A DNA stretch of 64,000 nt, from positions 186,001 through 250,000 of the forward strand of contig JBAQTC010000015.1 of the NCBI GenBank assembly GCA_049296795.1. Direction: 5' to 3'. Below are positions 52,493-61,889 of this stretch, piece after piece. The first letter of the stretch is position 1; the number at the start of each line of letters is the position of its first letter. This DNA is from CAXNKH01 sp049296795. Its GTDB lineage: Bacteria; Pseudomonadota; Gammaproteobacteria; Burkholderiales; Burkholderiaceae_C. A model generated the notes under the pieces. It was not told the DNA's origin. It saw nothing but the letters and a program-made list of their open reading frames with translations, and ran no database searches. The position numbers and the translations under genes are program-made.

Positions 52493-53648
52493 TCGCGCCA
52501 GCGCACCGACCATCTTGGTTGGCGTTGATCTGGGTTTGCCGCATTTCGACGCCGAGCTCGAAGAGTTGGCTTTGCTGGCCCAGAGCGCTGGCTTAAACCC
52601 GGTGGCGCGCATCACTTGCAAGCGCAAAGCACCCGATGCCGCCCTGTTCATAGGCAGCGGCAAGGCAGACGAAATCAAGTTGCTGGCAGCCCAGCACGGC
52701 GCGACTGAGATTTTGTTTGACCAGAGCCTGAGCCCAGCGCAACAGCGCAATTTAGAGCGCCATTTGGATATGGCGGTCAACGACCGGACTTTGTTAATCC
52801 TTGAGATATTCGGCCAGCGGGCCCGTAGCCACGAGGGCAAACTGCAGGTCGAGTTAGCGCGCTTGCAGTACGTCAGCACCCGCTTGGTGCGACGCTGGTC
52901 TCACCTAGAGCGACAAACCGGTGGCGCCGGTTTACGTGGGGGACCGGGTGAAAAACAGATTGAACTAGATCGACGCATGATTGGTGAGGCCGTCAAACGA
53001 ACCAAGGATCGATTGCAAAAAGTCAAGAAACAGCGCCAGACCCAACGCCGACAACGCGAAAAGAGAGACACCTTCAATATCTCCTTGGTGGGCTACACCA
53101 ACGCGGGCAAGTCAACCCTGTTCAATGCCTTGGTTAAAGCCAAGGCCTATGCCGCCGATCAGCTGTTTGCCACGCTCGATACCACCACGCGCCAGCTTTA
53201 TTTGGGTGCAGCAGCGCGCTCGGTCTCACTGTCCGATACCGTGGGTTTTATCCGGGATTTGCCACATGGTTTGATCGAGGCGTTTCAGGCTACGTTGCAG
53301 GAGGCAGTCGATGCCGATTTACTACTGCATGTAGTCGATGCGGCGAATCCGAATTACCCCGAACAAATAGCCGAAGTGCAGCGGGTTTTGGTCGAAATTG
53401 GTGCCCATGAGATCCCGCAAGTTCTGGTGTTCAACAAGCTCGATGCCATGCCCACCGAACGCCAACCGGTCCAAACTTGGGATCTGTTTGATTTGGACGG
53501 CGTGGCCACACCACGGATTTTTCTCAGTGCCCGCCAGGGCTTGGGTGTCGCACAATTGCGCCAATGGCTGGTCGAACGGGTAGGCCAAGTCCCGGTCACG
53601 GACGATGAAATTATTTTTCCTAATCAGCCCCCAGCGGGTTTTGATTAG
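52440..53648 (+). CDS. hflX: Ribosome-splitting GTPase HflX
   Basis: The 402-residue GTPase has an N-terminal HflX domain (ARITCKRKAPDAALFIGSGK), a coiled linker, P-loop GYTNAGKS, DTVGFIRDLP and NKLD. HflX rescues stalled ribosomes. Start choice is unclear: GTG 52440 gives the longest frame and overlaps hfq by 53 bases, while TTG 52515 would trim 25 residues. The true start is probably close to the hfq stop because homologs begin shortly before the VGVDLG region; the long form is given only as an upper limit. Confidence 0.9.
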   Translation: MPSISLSPRDRKLTLSPDRASAPTILVGVDLGLPHFDAELEELALLAQSAGLNPVARITCKRKAPDAALFIGSGKADEIKLLAAQHGATEILFDQSLSPAQQRNLERHLDMAVNDRTLLILEIFGQRARSHEGKLQVELARLQYVSTRLVRRWSHLERQTGGAGLRGGPGEKQIELDRRMIGEAVKRTKDRLQKVKKQRQTQRRQREKRDTFNISLVGYTNAGKSTLFNALVKAKAYAADQLFATLDTTTRQLYLGAAARSVSLSDTVGFIRDLPHGLIEAFQATLQEAVDADLLLHVVDAANPNYPEQIAEVQRVLVEIGAHEIPQVLVFNKLDAMPTERQPVQTWDLFDLDGVATPRIFLSARQGLGVAQLRQWLVERVGQVPVTDDEIIFPNQPPAGFD

Positions 53649-53681
53649 GCACAATCCACCATCTCACTTCAACAAGTAGTC

Positions 53682-55070
53682 ATGAAAATGCAACTCAAAG
53701 CTTGGCGCTGGGCCTTGTTACCCGAACGCTTAAAGGGCATGTTCAATTTGAACGACCCGCGCTGGGGCCGTTCCGACGACAAGCCAACCGATCCACCGCC
53801 GCCGGAACCGGCGCCTGGCCAGCCAGCGCATCCTCAAGCCGAGCCGCCACAGCAAGCTCCGCAAGGCAGCCAGCGGCCGGGTCCGAATCAGGGTCCGCCT
53901 GATCTGGATGAGCTTTGGCGAGATTTCAATAAAAAACTAGGTGGGCTTTTTGGAGGGATTAAAAAGCCTGGCCGCCAAAATAACGGTGGCGGCGGTGGCA
54001 ACGGTGGCGGCTCAGGCGGTGGTGGTTTCCAACCCGACATGAAGAGCGCAGGGATTGGCGTCGGCCTGATAACCGCCGTGGTGCTGCTGATCTGGTTGGG
54101 CACCGGTTTTTTCATCGTGCAAGAGGGTCAGCGTGCGGTGATCACCCAGTTTGGCAAGTACCGTTCGACCGTTGGCGCTGGTTTCAACTGGCGTCTGCCT
54201 TACCCAATTCAAAAGCATGAACTGATTTTTGTCACTCAAATCCGTTCAGTTGATGTCGGGCGTGATGCCATCATCAAGGCCACGGGGTTGCGTGAGTCGG
54301 CCATGTTGACCGAAGACGAAAATATCGTCGAAATCAAGTTTGCTGTTCAGTACCGCCTGAACGATGCGCGGGCTTTCCTGTTTGAAAGCAGAAATCCATC
54401 GGAAGCCGTGGTGCTGGCTGCTGAAACGGCAGTGCGCGAGGTGGTGGGCAAAATGCGGATGGATGCGGCATTGTCAGAAGAGCGTGATCAGATTGCCCCC
54501 AAAGTCAGGGCCTTGATGCAAACCATTCTGGACGCTTACAAAGTCGGAATTGAAGTGGTTGGTATCAACTTACAGCAAGGTGGTGTGCGTCCGCCCGAGC
54601 AGGTTCAAGCGGCTTTTGACGATGTACTCAAAGCCGGGCAAGAACGTGAACGGGCCAAAAATGAGGCGCAGGCCTATGCCAATGACGTGATTCCGCGCGC
54701 CGTTGGTTCGGCCTCACGACTGAAGGAAGAAGCCGATGCCTACAAGGCCAAGGTCGTGGCCCAAGCCCAGGGTGATGCCCAACGATTTCGTTCGGTCTTA
54801 AACGAATACCAGAAAGCGCCGCAAGTTACGCGCGACCGGATGTACCTCGATACCATGCAGCAGATTTACGGCAACGTGACAAAGTTGCTGGTCGAATCCC
54901 GTCAGGGCCCTAATCTGTTGTATTTGCCGCTTGACAAAATCATACAGGCGACATCGGCCGAAGCACCCGTGGCTGTGCCTGTTGTGCCCAGCCAACCCGC
55001 CGTAGCGCCGCCCGCTTTGGATCCTCGCTCCCGCGAAGGCTTTCGCAACCGTGACCGTGACTCTCGTTAG
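53682..55070 (+). CDS. hflK: FtsH protease modulator HflK
   Basis: The 462-residue membrane protein has a Pro/Gln/Gly-rich N-terminal cytoplasmic part, a Gly-rich stretch (about 105-118), one membrane helix (about 127-146, GVGLITAVVLLIWLGTGFFI), and an SPFH/band 7 domain. With HflC it forms a periplasmic cage round FtsH. ATG 53682 has an alternative ATG at 53739 (MFNLNDPRWG). The Pro/Ala-rich C-terminal tail is disordered. Confidence 0.94.
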   Translation: MKMQLKAWRWALLPERLKGMFNLNDPRWGRSDDKPTDPPPPEPAPGQPAHPQAEPPQQAPQGSQRPGPNQGPPDLDELWRDFNKKLGGLFGGIKKPGRQNNGGGGGNGGGSGGGGFQPDMKSAGIGVGLITAVVLLIWLGTGFFIVQEGQRAVITQFGKYRSTVGAGFNWRLPYPIQKHELIFVTQIRSVDVGRDAIIKATGLRESAMLTEDENIVEIKFAVQYRLNDARAFLFESRNPSEAVVLAAETAVREVVGKMRMDAALSEERDQIAPKVRALMQTILDAYKVGIEVVGINLQQGGVRPPEQVQAAFDDVLKAGQERERAKNEAQAYANDVIPRAVGSASRLKEEADAYKAKVVAQAQGDAQRFRSVLNEYQKAPQVTRDRMYLDTMQQIYGNVTKLLVESRQGPNLLYLPLDKIIQATSAEAPVAVPVVPSQPAVAPPALDPRSREGFRNRDRDSR

Positions 55071-55079
55071 GAGCCTGAT

Positions 55080-55979
55080 ATGAACCGGCTTGGATTTATT
55101 TTTTCTTCTTTATTGGTGGTATTGGCGCTGGCGAGCTCGATGCTGTTTGTCGTTGACCAACGGCAATTTGGCGTGGTTTACGCTCTGGGCCAAATTAAAG
55201 AGGTCGTCACTGAACCGGGCTTGAATTTCAAGCTCCCGCCACCTTTTCAGAACGTGTCCTACATCGACAAGCGCCTGCTCACCCTCGACAGCAGCGACAC
55301 TGAGCCGATGCTCACTGCCGAGAAACAGCGGGTGGTGATTGACTGGTATGCGCGTTGGCGCATTTCAGACCCGTCGGAGTACATTCGCAACGTCGGTCTG
55401 GACGAAGCGGCTGGTGCCAATCAACTCAATCGAGTGATCCGCAATGCTTTCCAAGAGGAAATTAATAAGCGCACCGTCAAGGAAATCTTGTCCATCAAAC
55501 GCGAGCAGCTGAGCGCCGACGTCAAGGCCGAAGTGCTGGAGAAAGTCCGGGGTAGCAAGCCCTGGGGCGTTGATGTGTTGGATGTGCGAATCACCCGTGC
55601 CGATTACGTGGATGCCATCACCGAATCGGTTTACCGCCGGATGGAAGCAGAGCGCAAACGCGTTGCCAATGAATTGCGCTCAACTGGCGCCGCCGAAGGC
55701 GAAAAGATTCGTGCCGACGCCGATCGACAGCGTGAAGTGACAGTGGCCAACGCGTACCGCGATGCCCAGAAAATCAAGGGCGAGGGCGATGCCGAAGCCG
55801 CCAAGATTTACGCCGAGGCTTTTGGCCGTGATCCACAATTCGCTCAGTTTTATCGCAGCCTAGAGGCGTACAAAGCCAGTTTCAATAAAAAGAGCGATGT
55901 CATGGTACTTGACCCCGCGGGCTCCGAGTTTTTCAAAGTGTTTCGCGGCGGTATTGCGCCCAAAACAGACAAAAAATAA
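55080..55979 (+). CDS. hflC: FtsH protease modulator HflC
   Basis: The 299-residue SPFH protein has a signal-anchor helix (MNRLGFIFSSLLVVLALASS), the band 7 core (QRQFGVVYALGQIKEVVTEP) and a long coiled coil (ADRQREVTVANAYRDAQKIK). It follows hflK by nine bases and forms a pair with it. A GTG-started DUF2065 gene follows three bases after. Confidence 0.95.
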   Translation: MNRLGFIFSSLLVVLALASSMLFVVDQRQFGVVYALGQIKEVVTEPGLNFKLPPPFQNVSYIDKRLLTLDSSDTEPMLTAEKQRVVIDWYARWRISDPSEYIRNVGLDEAAGANQLNRVIRNAFQEEINKRTVKEILSIKREQLSADVKAEVLEKVRGSKPWGVDVLDVRITRADYVDAITESVYRRMEAERKRVANELRSTGAAEGEKIRADADRQREVTVANAYRDAQKIKGEGDAEAAKIYAEAFGRDPQFAQFYRSLEAYKASFNKKSDVMVLDPAGSEFFKVFRGGIAPKTDKK

Positions 55980-55982
55980 GCC

Positions 55983-56171
55983 GTGAACAGTGAGTCACTC
56001 TGGCTGGCTCTGGCCCTCGTGCTGATCATCGAGGGACTGTTCCCCTTCATTTCTCCAACGGGGTGGCGCCAGATGTTCCAGAAAATTTTGCTGTTACAGG
56101 ACGGACAAATTCGTTTTTTTGGGATTTGCAGCGTATTGGCTGGAACATTTCTGCTTTGGTTTTTGAACTGA
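55983..56171 (+). CDS. DUF2065 (YjeT-like) small membrane protein
   Basis: The 62-residue protein has two hydrophobic segments (about 5-21 and 44-60) around a loop with SPTGWRQMFQK. The DUF2065 family is small, membrane bound and often next to hflC. The start is GTG at 55983, three bases after the hflC stop. Function is unknown; an accessory role with HflKC is plausible from linkage. Confidence 0.85.
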   Translation: MNSESLWLALALVLIIEGLFPFISPTGWRQMFQKILLLQDGQIRFFGICSVLAGTFLLWFLN

Positions 56172-56201
56172 GCGCGTTGCGGCGCTCAAGCCCGGTAAAA
56201 T
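56170..56201 (+). promoter_or_regulatory. Hairpin after the DUF2065 gene and -10-like box before hisZ
   Basis: GAGCGC (56170-56175) pairs with GCGCTC (56182-56187) across a six-base loop and overlaps the DUF2065 stop codon. TAAAAT (56196-56201), 28 bases before hisZ, is a fair -10 box. This suggests a transcript boundary, though there is no T tract. Confidence 0.4.
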
Positions 56202-56229
56202 TGCCGCTTTAACTCCCCCCACAAAACAC

Positions 56230-57396
56230 ATGTCTGCTTGGGTCCTGCCGGATCACATTGCCGATGTCTTGCCTTCTGAAGCCAGGCACATCGAAGAATT
56301 GCGCCGCGACCTGCTGGACATGGCGCGTTGCTACGGCTATGAGCTGGTGATGCCGCCTTTGCTAGAGCACCTGGAATCCCTGCTAACAGGAACCGGAGAA
56401 GCGCTCGATCTGCAAACCTTCAAGCTGGTCGATCAGATGTCGGGCCGCATGTTGGGCCTGCGTGCTGACAGCACGCCCCAAGTCGCCCGCATCGATGCCC
56501 ATTTGCTCAACCGCGCAGGCGTGACTCGCCTGTGCTATTGCGGTCCGGTCCTGCACACGCTGGCTGCCAGCCCGCATGCCAGTCGCGAACCTTTGCAATT
56601 GGGCGCTGAAATATATGGTCATGCCGGTCTGGAAGCTGATCTGGAGACCGTGCAGTTGGCGCTCGATTGTCTGAAAACCGCCCAGTTGAAATCACCGCTG
56701 GTCGATTTGGCCGATGCGCGCATCATTAGCGCCTTGCTCGACGGGATCAAACTGGCACCCGGTGCGCTGGCCCAGATTCATGGCGCTTTGGCGGCCAAAG
56801 ACAGCAGCGAGCTTAAGCTTCTCAGCCGAGATTTTCCGGTTGCCCGTCGAAACGGTTTGCTGAGCCTGGTCGACCTGTACGGCGATGCCAAGGTGTTGCA
56901 GCAAGCACGTAGCGCGCTGCCGGCTTTGCCCGCCATCAGCTTGGCCCTGGACCAGCTCGCCTGGCTGGCCAGCCACCTCGAAGGGGTCAATATCAGTTTT
57001 GATCTGGCCGACATGCGCGGTTACGCTTATTACAGCGGAATTCGTTTCGCGATTTATGCGCCAGCAGCCAGTGATGCGGTGGTGCGAGGCGGGCGCTATG
57101 ACGAAGTGGGGGCGGTGTTCGGGCGCAGTCGGGCTGCGGTCGGTTTTAGCCTGGATCTGAAATCCTTGGTCAGCGTGGTACCCCCGCGCTCATTGCGTCC
57201 CGCGATTCGTGCGCCATGGGCAGAGAACAAAGCCTTGGTCCAAGCAATTGCCGCCCTGCGCGCGCAAGGCGAAACTGTGGTTTGTGCCTTACCTGGCCAT
57301 GAGAGTGAAGTCGATGAGTTTCATTGTGATCGCGAGCTCAAAGCGTTGGCCGGGCAATGGGTGGTAAAGACAATCAACTGTGAAGAATGTGAGTAA
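56230..57396 (+). CDS. hisZ: ATP phosphoribosyltransferase regulatory subunit
   Basis: The 388-residue HisS-like protein lacks tRNA charging and is needed with short-form HisG for the first step of histidine synthesis. HisS-type motifs remain (LPDHIADVLPSEARHIEELR, GLRADSTPQVARIDAH, VVRGGRYDEVGAVFGRSR). This implies the genome has a short HisG elsewhere. purA starts five bases after its stop. Confidence 0.94.
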   Translation: MSAWVLPDHIADVLPSEARHIEELRRDLLDMARCYGYELVMPPLLEHLESLLTGTGEALDLQTFKLVDQMSGRMLGLRADSTPQVARIDAHLLNRAGVTRLCYCGPVLHTLAASPHASREPLQLGAEIYGHAGLEADLETVQLALDCLKTAQLKSPLVDLADARIISALLDGIKLAPGALAQIHGALAAKDSSELKLLSRDFPVARRNGLLSLVDLYGDAKVLQQARSALPALPAISLALDQLAWLASHLEGVNISFDLADMRGYAYYSGIRFAIYAPAASDAVVRGGRYDEVGAVFGRSRAAVGFSLDLKSLVSVVPPRSLRPAIRAPWAENKALVQAIAALRAQGETVVCALPGHESEVDEFHCDRELKALAGQWVVKTINCEECE

Positions 57397-57400
57397 CGGC

Positions 57401-58774
57401 ATGGCCAAGGGTAGAAATGTAGTCGTCGTTGGAACCCAGTGGGGCGACGAGGGTAAAGGTAAATTGGTCGATTGGTTGACCGAGAGCGCCCAGGGCGTTG
57501 TTCGGTTTCAAGGCGGTCACAACGCAGGCCACACTTTGGTGATCAATGGTGTCAAAACGGCTTTGCACCTGATACCCAGCGGCATCATGCGGGCGGGCGT
57601 CAAGTGCTATATCGGCAATGGCGTGGTGTTGTCGGCGACCAAGCTGTTTGAAGAAATTGCGGGACTGGAAAAAGCCGGTGTTGAGGTGCGTTCGCGCCTT
57701 CGCATCAGCGAAGCTTGTCCTTTGATTCTGCCGTTTCACGCAGCCTTGGATGTGGCTCGCGAGGCTGCCCGTGAAAATTCGGGTACTGAGAAAATTGGCA
57801 CGACCGGTCGCGGAATCGGACCGGCCTATGAGGACAAAATTGCCCGCCGCGCCTTGCGGGTTCAAGACCTCAAGTACCCAGAGCGTTTCGCCGCCAAACT
57901 GCGTGAATTGCTCAATTTGCACAACCATGTGCTGACCAGCTACCTGGGCTCTGAAAACTTTGATTTCGGTGCGGGGCTGGCGCCTTACATGGTGGCCGGC
58001 CAAGTTCAGTTTGAAGCCGTTTTTTCCGAGGCCATGAAACAGGCCGAATTGATCAAACCCATGATGGCCGATGTCTCGTGTGAGCTCAATGAAGCGCATG
58101 CCCAGGGCGCCAACTTGTTGTTTGAAGGTGCTCAGGGCACCTTGCTCGATGTCGACCATGGCACCTACCCGTATGTCACGTCCAGCAATTGCGTAGCAGG
58201 CAATGCCGCCGCCGGTTCTGGCGTGGGGCCAGGCATGCTGCACTACATTTTAGGGATCACCAAAGCTTATTGCACGCGCGTTGGGGGGGGGCCTTTCCCA
58301 ACCGAACTCGATTGGGAAACGCCGGGAACACCGGGTTACCACATGAGCACGGTGGGCGCCGAAAAAGGCGTGACGACAGGACGCTCGCGCCGCTGCGGCT
58401 GGTTTGACGCGGCTTTGCTCAAGCGTTCGGCCCAGGTCAATGGTCTGTCGGGTTTGTGCCTGACCAAGCTTGACGTGCTCGATGGCTTGAAAGAGTTGTT
58501 ATTGTGTACCGGTTATGAACTCGATGGCGCGACCATTGATATCTTGCCTATGGGTGCCGAAGAAATTGCCCGTTGCAAACCGATTTACGAGCGTTTGTCA
58601 GGCTGGAGCGAAAGCACCGTCGGTGTCACCGAGTACGAGAAGTTGCCCGCCAGCGCCAAACACTATTTGCAGCGCATCGAACAAGTCACCGGCGTGCCGA
58701 TTCATCTGATCTCAACCAGCCCGGATCGTGATCACACGATCAAAATGCACGACCCCTACAGCGTAACTTTGTAG
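57401..58774 (+). CDS. purA: Adenylosuccinate synthetase
   Basis: The 457-residue GTP-using enzyme joins aspartate to IMP in AMP synthesis. The P-loop-like GTQWGDEGKGKLVDWL (about 11-26), GHNAGHT and TTGRGIGPAYEDK are all intact. ATG 57401 is chosen because MAKGRNVVVVGTQWGDEGKG is the family N terminus; a GTG at 57380 overlaps hisZ. hisZ-purA linkage is standard in this order. Confidence 0.97.
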   Translation: MAKGRNVVVVGTQWGDEGKGKLVDWLTESAQGVVRFQGGHNAGHTLVINGVKTALHLIPSGIMRAGVKCYIGNGVVLSATKLFEEIAGLEKAGVEVRSRLRISEACPLILPFHAALDVAREAARENSGTEKIGTTGRGIGPAYEDKIARRALRVQDLKYPERFAAKLRELLNLHNHVLTSYLGSENFDFGAGLAPYMVAGQVQFEAVFSEAMKQAELIKPMMADVSCELNEAHAQGANLLFEGAQGTLLDVDHGTYPYVTSSNCVAGNAAAGSGVGPGMLHYILGITKAYCTRVGGGPFPTELDWETPGTPGYHMSTVGAEKGVTTGRSRRCGWFDAALLKRSAQVNGLSGLCLTKLDVLDGLKELLLCTGYELDGATIDILPMGAEEIARCKPIYERLSGWSESTVGVTEYEKLPASAKHYLQRIEQVTGVPIHLISTSPDRDHTIKMHDPYSVTL

Positions 58775-58796
58775 CCCAACCCTTAGGACCCCACCC

Positions 58797-59321
58797 ATGT
58801 TGACTGAAGACGGCAAGCACTTGTATGTGAGTTACGACGAGTACCACCATCTGATCGAGCAACTGGCTCTTAAAATTCACCATTCGGGCTGGGAGTTCGA
58901 CACCATTCTTTGCCTGGCTCGGGGCGGTTTGCGTCCGGGTGATATTTTGTCGAGGGTGTTTGACAAACCCTTGGCCATCATGTCGACCAGTTCCTACCGG
59001 GCCGATGCCGGCAAAATTCAGGGACACTTGGACATCGCCCGTTACATCACCACGCCCAAAGGCGAGATTGCCGGTCGGGTGTTGCTGGTCGATGATCTGG
59101 CCGATTCAGGAGCGACACTTAATGCGGTCATGGACTTGCTAAAAACCAATTACCTGCCGATCACCGAACTACGCAGTGCTGTCATCTGGACTAAGGGGGT
59201 CTCGAGTTTTTCGCCCGATTATTCGGTCGAATACCTGCCCAGCAACCCCTGGATTCACCAGCCTTTTGAAGCGTATGACGCCATTCGGCCCGAACAGTTG
59301 CGCCAGAAATTCAAAATCTGA
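58797..59321 (+). CDS. PRPP-dependent phosphoribosyltransferase (Hpt/Gpt-like)
   Basis: The 174-residue type I phosphoribosyltransferase has the PRPP loop VLLVDDLADSGATL and ILCLARGGLRPGDILSR. Members use PRPP to salvage purine bases or act on related substrates. The tail PWIHQPFEAYD resembles xanthine or guanine phosphoribosyltransferase-like proteins. Exact base choice cannot be set by eye. It follows purA by 22 bases, consistent with purine metabolism. Confidence 0.88.
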   Translation: MLTEDGKHLYVSYDEYHHLIEQLALKIHHSGWEFDTILCLARGGLRPGDILSRVFDKPLAIMSTSSYRADAGKIQGHLDIARYITTPKGEIAGRVLLVDDLADSGATLNAVMDLLKTNYLPITELRSAVIWTKGVSSFSPDYSVEYLPSNPWIHQPFEAYDAIRPEQLRQKFKI

Positions 59322-59349
59322 AATCGCGCTCGGAACATCAGGAGTTGAC

Positions 59350-60561
59350 GTGGCCGACCTCAACACCGAACTGATTCACCATCCTTATTTGCCACCCGAG
59401 GGCTTTGCCGCGCCACAAGTGGCCGTATTCAAGGCCTCAACCGTCATTTTCCCGGATGTCGCAAGCTTGCGCTCGCGCGACTGGAGGGGCAAGACCGGTT
59501 ACAGCTACGGTCTGATGGGTACCCCAACCAGCTACCAGCTCGAAGAGCGTTTATGCACGATCGAAGGCGGGCTGCAGTGCTTGCTTTCACCCAGTGGTTT
59601 GGCTGCCATTGCCAATGTCTCCTTGGCGCTATTGAAGTCCGGCGACGAAGTGCTGTTGCCCGACAATGCCTATGGCCCTAACAAAGCCCTGACCCAGGGT
59701 GAGCTGGCCGCTTGGGGTATTGACCACCAGCTGTATGACGCCATGAATCCGGCCGATCTCGCCGCCAAAATCAGTGCAAAAACCAAGTTGATCTGGTTGG
59801 AAGCACCAGGCTCGGTCAGTCTGGAATTTCCAGACCTGATCACCCTGGTGCGGATTTGTCGGCAATACAAGGTCATCATCGCGCTGGACAACACCTGGGG
59901 CGCCGGTTTGGCCTTCAAACCTTTTGATTTCATGCCCGGCCTGGAGCAACTTGGGGTCGATATTTCGGTCCAGGCCTTGACTAAGTACCCCAGTGGCGGC
60001 GGCGACGTGCTGATGGGAAGCGTGATAACCCGCGATATCGAATTGCATCAACGTCTCAAGCTCACCCATATGCGCTTAGGTTTGGGTGTTGCGGCCAACG
60101 ATGTGGAAACCATTCTTCGCTCGCTGCCGAGCATGGCGCTGCGCTACCAAGCCCACGACCAGTCGGCACGCACCCTGGGGCGCTGGTTAGAGGGTCGCAC
60201 TGAGTTGGCCCAGGTTCTCCATCCTGCTTTGGCGGAATCACCCGGACACGCGCACTGGCAAGCGCTCTGTGCTTCTAGCCAAGATGGTGCTGGGGCTGCT
60301 GCCGGACTGCTCAGTGTGATTTTCAAACCCGAGTTCAGCCAAGCCCAAGTTGATGCTTTTTGTAATGCCCTGCAACGCTTCAAACTCGGATACAGCTGGG
60401 GTGGCCCCATGAGTCTGGTCGTACCCTACGATCTGCAGACGATGCGAGGCGAGTGGCCGGCACAATTGGCGCAAGGCCACTTGGTCCGTTTTTCAGTAGG
60501 ACTGGAATCCGTGAATGATCTTCAAGCCGACCTGGCGCAGGCGTTGGCCGTCATGCGCTGA
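59350..60561 (+). CDS. Cystathionine beta-lyase-type PLP enzyme
   Basis: The 403-residue gamma-family PLP enzyme cleaves a sulfur amino acid, probably cystathionine to homocysteine. YSYGLMGTPTSYQLEERL, the PLP Lys K212 in LTKYPSGGGDVLMGS, and the C-terminal SWGGPMSLV fit MetC-type proteins. The start GTG 59350 is supported by AGGAG five bases upstream; the frame extends earlier only through the preceding gene. The product name is by homology and could also be a related lyase. Confidence 0.88.
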   Translation: MADLNTELIHHPYLPPEGFAAPQVAVFKASTVIFPDVASLRSRDWRGKTGYSYGLMGTPTSYQLEERLCTIEGGLQCLLSPSGLAAIANVSLALLKSGDEVLLPDNAYGPNKALTQGELAAWGIDHQLYDAMNPADLAAKISAKTKLIWLEAPGSVSLEFPDLITLVRICRQYKVIIALDNTWGAGLAFKPFDFMPGLEQLGVDISVQALTKYPSGGGDVLMGSVITRDIELHQRLKLTHMRLGLGVAANDVETILRSLPSMALRYQAHDQSARTLGRWLEGRTELAQVLHPALAESPGHAHWQALCASSQDGAGAAAGLLSVIFKPEFSQAQVDAFCNALQRFKLGYSWGGPMSLVVPYDLQTMRGEWPAQLAQGHLVRFSVGLESVNDLQADLAQALAVMR

Positions 60562-60630
60562 GAAAACAATTTCGTGTTGGGCAATGGCAAGCTGTTACAT
60601 TAGGTATCACAACTTGAAAGCGAATCTAGC

Positions 60631-60813
60631 GTGGCAACACCCAATTACGGCTACGAAAAGCGGCAAAAAGAACTGGCGAAAAAGCGCAAAAAAGAAGACA
60701 AGCTCAAGCACAAGGCTGAGCGAAAGCTGGGCGATTCGCCTGAAAATTCGGGTGAAGATCAGCAGATCAGTCCAGAAGCCGAATCAAGCGCCGACATCCC
60801 GGCACAAACCTGA
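60631..60813 (+). CDS. Small lysine-rich hydrophilic protein
   Basis: The 60-residue protein starts at GTG. Its first half is rich in Lys and Glu (YEKRQKELAKKRKKEDKLKH), its second half acidic with Ser/Ala/Pro. No membrane segment or signal is present. Similar short proteins occur in Burkholderiales. No function is known to me. A weak start context keeps the confidence moderate. It converges on mnmH with an 11-base gap. Confidence 0.65.
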   Translation: MATPNYGYEKRQKELAKKRKKEDKLKHKAERKLGDSPENSGEDQQISPEAESSADIPAQT

Positions 60814-60824
60814 CACGATCCGTT

Positions 60825-61889
60825 TCAATCCGAAGCGGCCTGCACCATCTCTAGCGCCAGGCTGAGCATGGCCTGAGGGCTTCGGTCGGTGGCAATTAAC
60901 TGATGCGCTTTGGCAAATTGACTGAAATTGCGTTGCATCGATTGCAAATACACCGGGTCGTAATGCAAGCTCAGAAGCTCGCGCACCACCACGTCAATTT
61001 GATTCGAGCGCACGCAGTCTTTCCAGCGTTGCACGACTTCACCGCCCCGGGCCTGCGTCAGGGCGTCGAGCTTGTGACAAAACAAGTCTTGGTCCTGCGT
61101 GAAAAATGCATAGTCTTCCAGCAGCAACGCGACTCGCTCAGCTTGCGGCAAACTCAAGTTCAGGCAAGGACTCTCCCGCATAGCTTCGATCAGTGACAGC
61201 GGAACAGCGACGTTGCCTACTTTTTTACTCTCGCTTTCCACATAGACCGGGTGTTTAGGGTCGAAGTTGCGCAGTCGGTCCCACACCAAGGTATCAAAGC
61301 GCTTTTGGCTGGGCTGGTTCTGGCCTGGAATGGCCCCAAGCACCGAGCTACGATGGCTGGCCAGCGCTTCGAGATCGAGCACCTGAGCCCCAACCTGGTT
61401 TAAGGCTTGTAATAAGCGGGTTTTGCCTGAACCGGTGGTGCCACAAACCACGCGAAATTGCAGTCCGTGCACCCGTTTAAGCGTGTCTTGCACCAAGGCC
61501 GCGCGAAAGGCTTTGTAGCCACCTTCAATGATGCTGACCTTGAAACCAATTTGATCGAGCACCAGCGACAACGAGCCGCTGCGTTTGCCGCCACGCCAGC
61601 AGTAGGTCAGGGGTTTCCAATCTTTGACTTTGTCCAGTAACTCACGCTCGATGTGGTTGGCGATATTGCGCGCCGCCAGTGCAGCACCGCGTTTCTTGGC
61701 CTCAAATGCGTTGACCTGCTTGTAGGTTGTGCCAATCAGGATGCGCTCGGCATTGTTCAGCGTCGGCCAGTTCAACGCGCCAGGCAAATGATCTTCGGCG
61801 AACTCGTCTTCGCTTCGGGCATCGATCAGGGTGTCGAATTCATCAAGACGCAGCAAGGCTTGCTCAGCGCTGATCGGGGTCAGACTCAT
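60825..61889 (-). CDS. mnmH: tRNA 2-selenouridine synthase
   Basis: The 354-residue protein has an N-terminal rhodanese domain with catalytic C97 in YCWRGGKRSGSLS and a P-loop CGTTGSGKTRLLQ at about 146-158. It swaps sulfur for selenium (through geranylated intermediates) at the tRNA wobble uridine. Selenophosphate from SelD is needed; selD is not in the window. The ATG overlaps the tesA TGA by four bases (ATGA). Confidence 0.95.
   Translation of the reverse strand: MSLTPISAEQALLRLDEFDTLIDARSEDEFAEDHLPGALNWPTLNNAERILIGTTYKQVNAFEAKKRGAALAARNIANHIERELLDKVKDWKPLTYCWRGGKRSGSLSLVLDQIGFKVSIIEGGYKAFRAALVQDTLKRVHGLQFRVVCGTTGSGKTRLLQALNQVGAQVLDLEALASHRSSVLGAIPGQNQPSQKRFDTLVWDRLRNFDPKHPVYVESESKKVGNVAVPLSLIEAMRESPCLNLSLPQAERVALLLEDYAFFTQDQDLFCHKLDALTQARGGEVVQRWKDCVRSNQIDVVVRELLSLHYDPVYLQSMQRNFSQFAKAHQLIATDRSPQAMLSLALEMVQAASD

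Noticed and set aside
53985..54030. GGTGGC-rich stretch in hflK as a possible tandem repeat
   Set aside because: It encodes the normal Gly-rich linker of HflK and is not a regular repeat.
57374..58243. 289-codon minus-strand frame across purA
   Set aside because: Antisense to purA with no recognisable domain; shadow frame.
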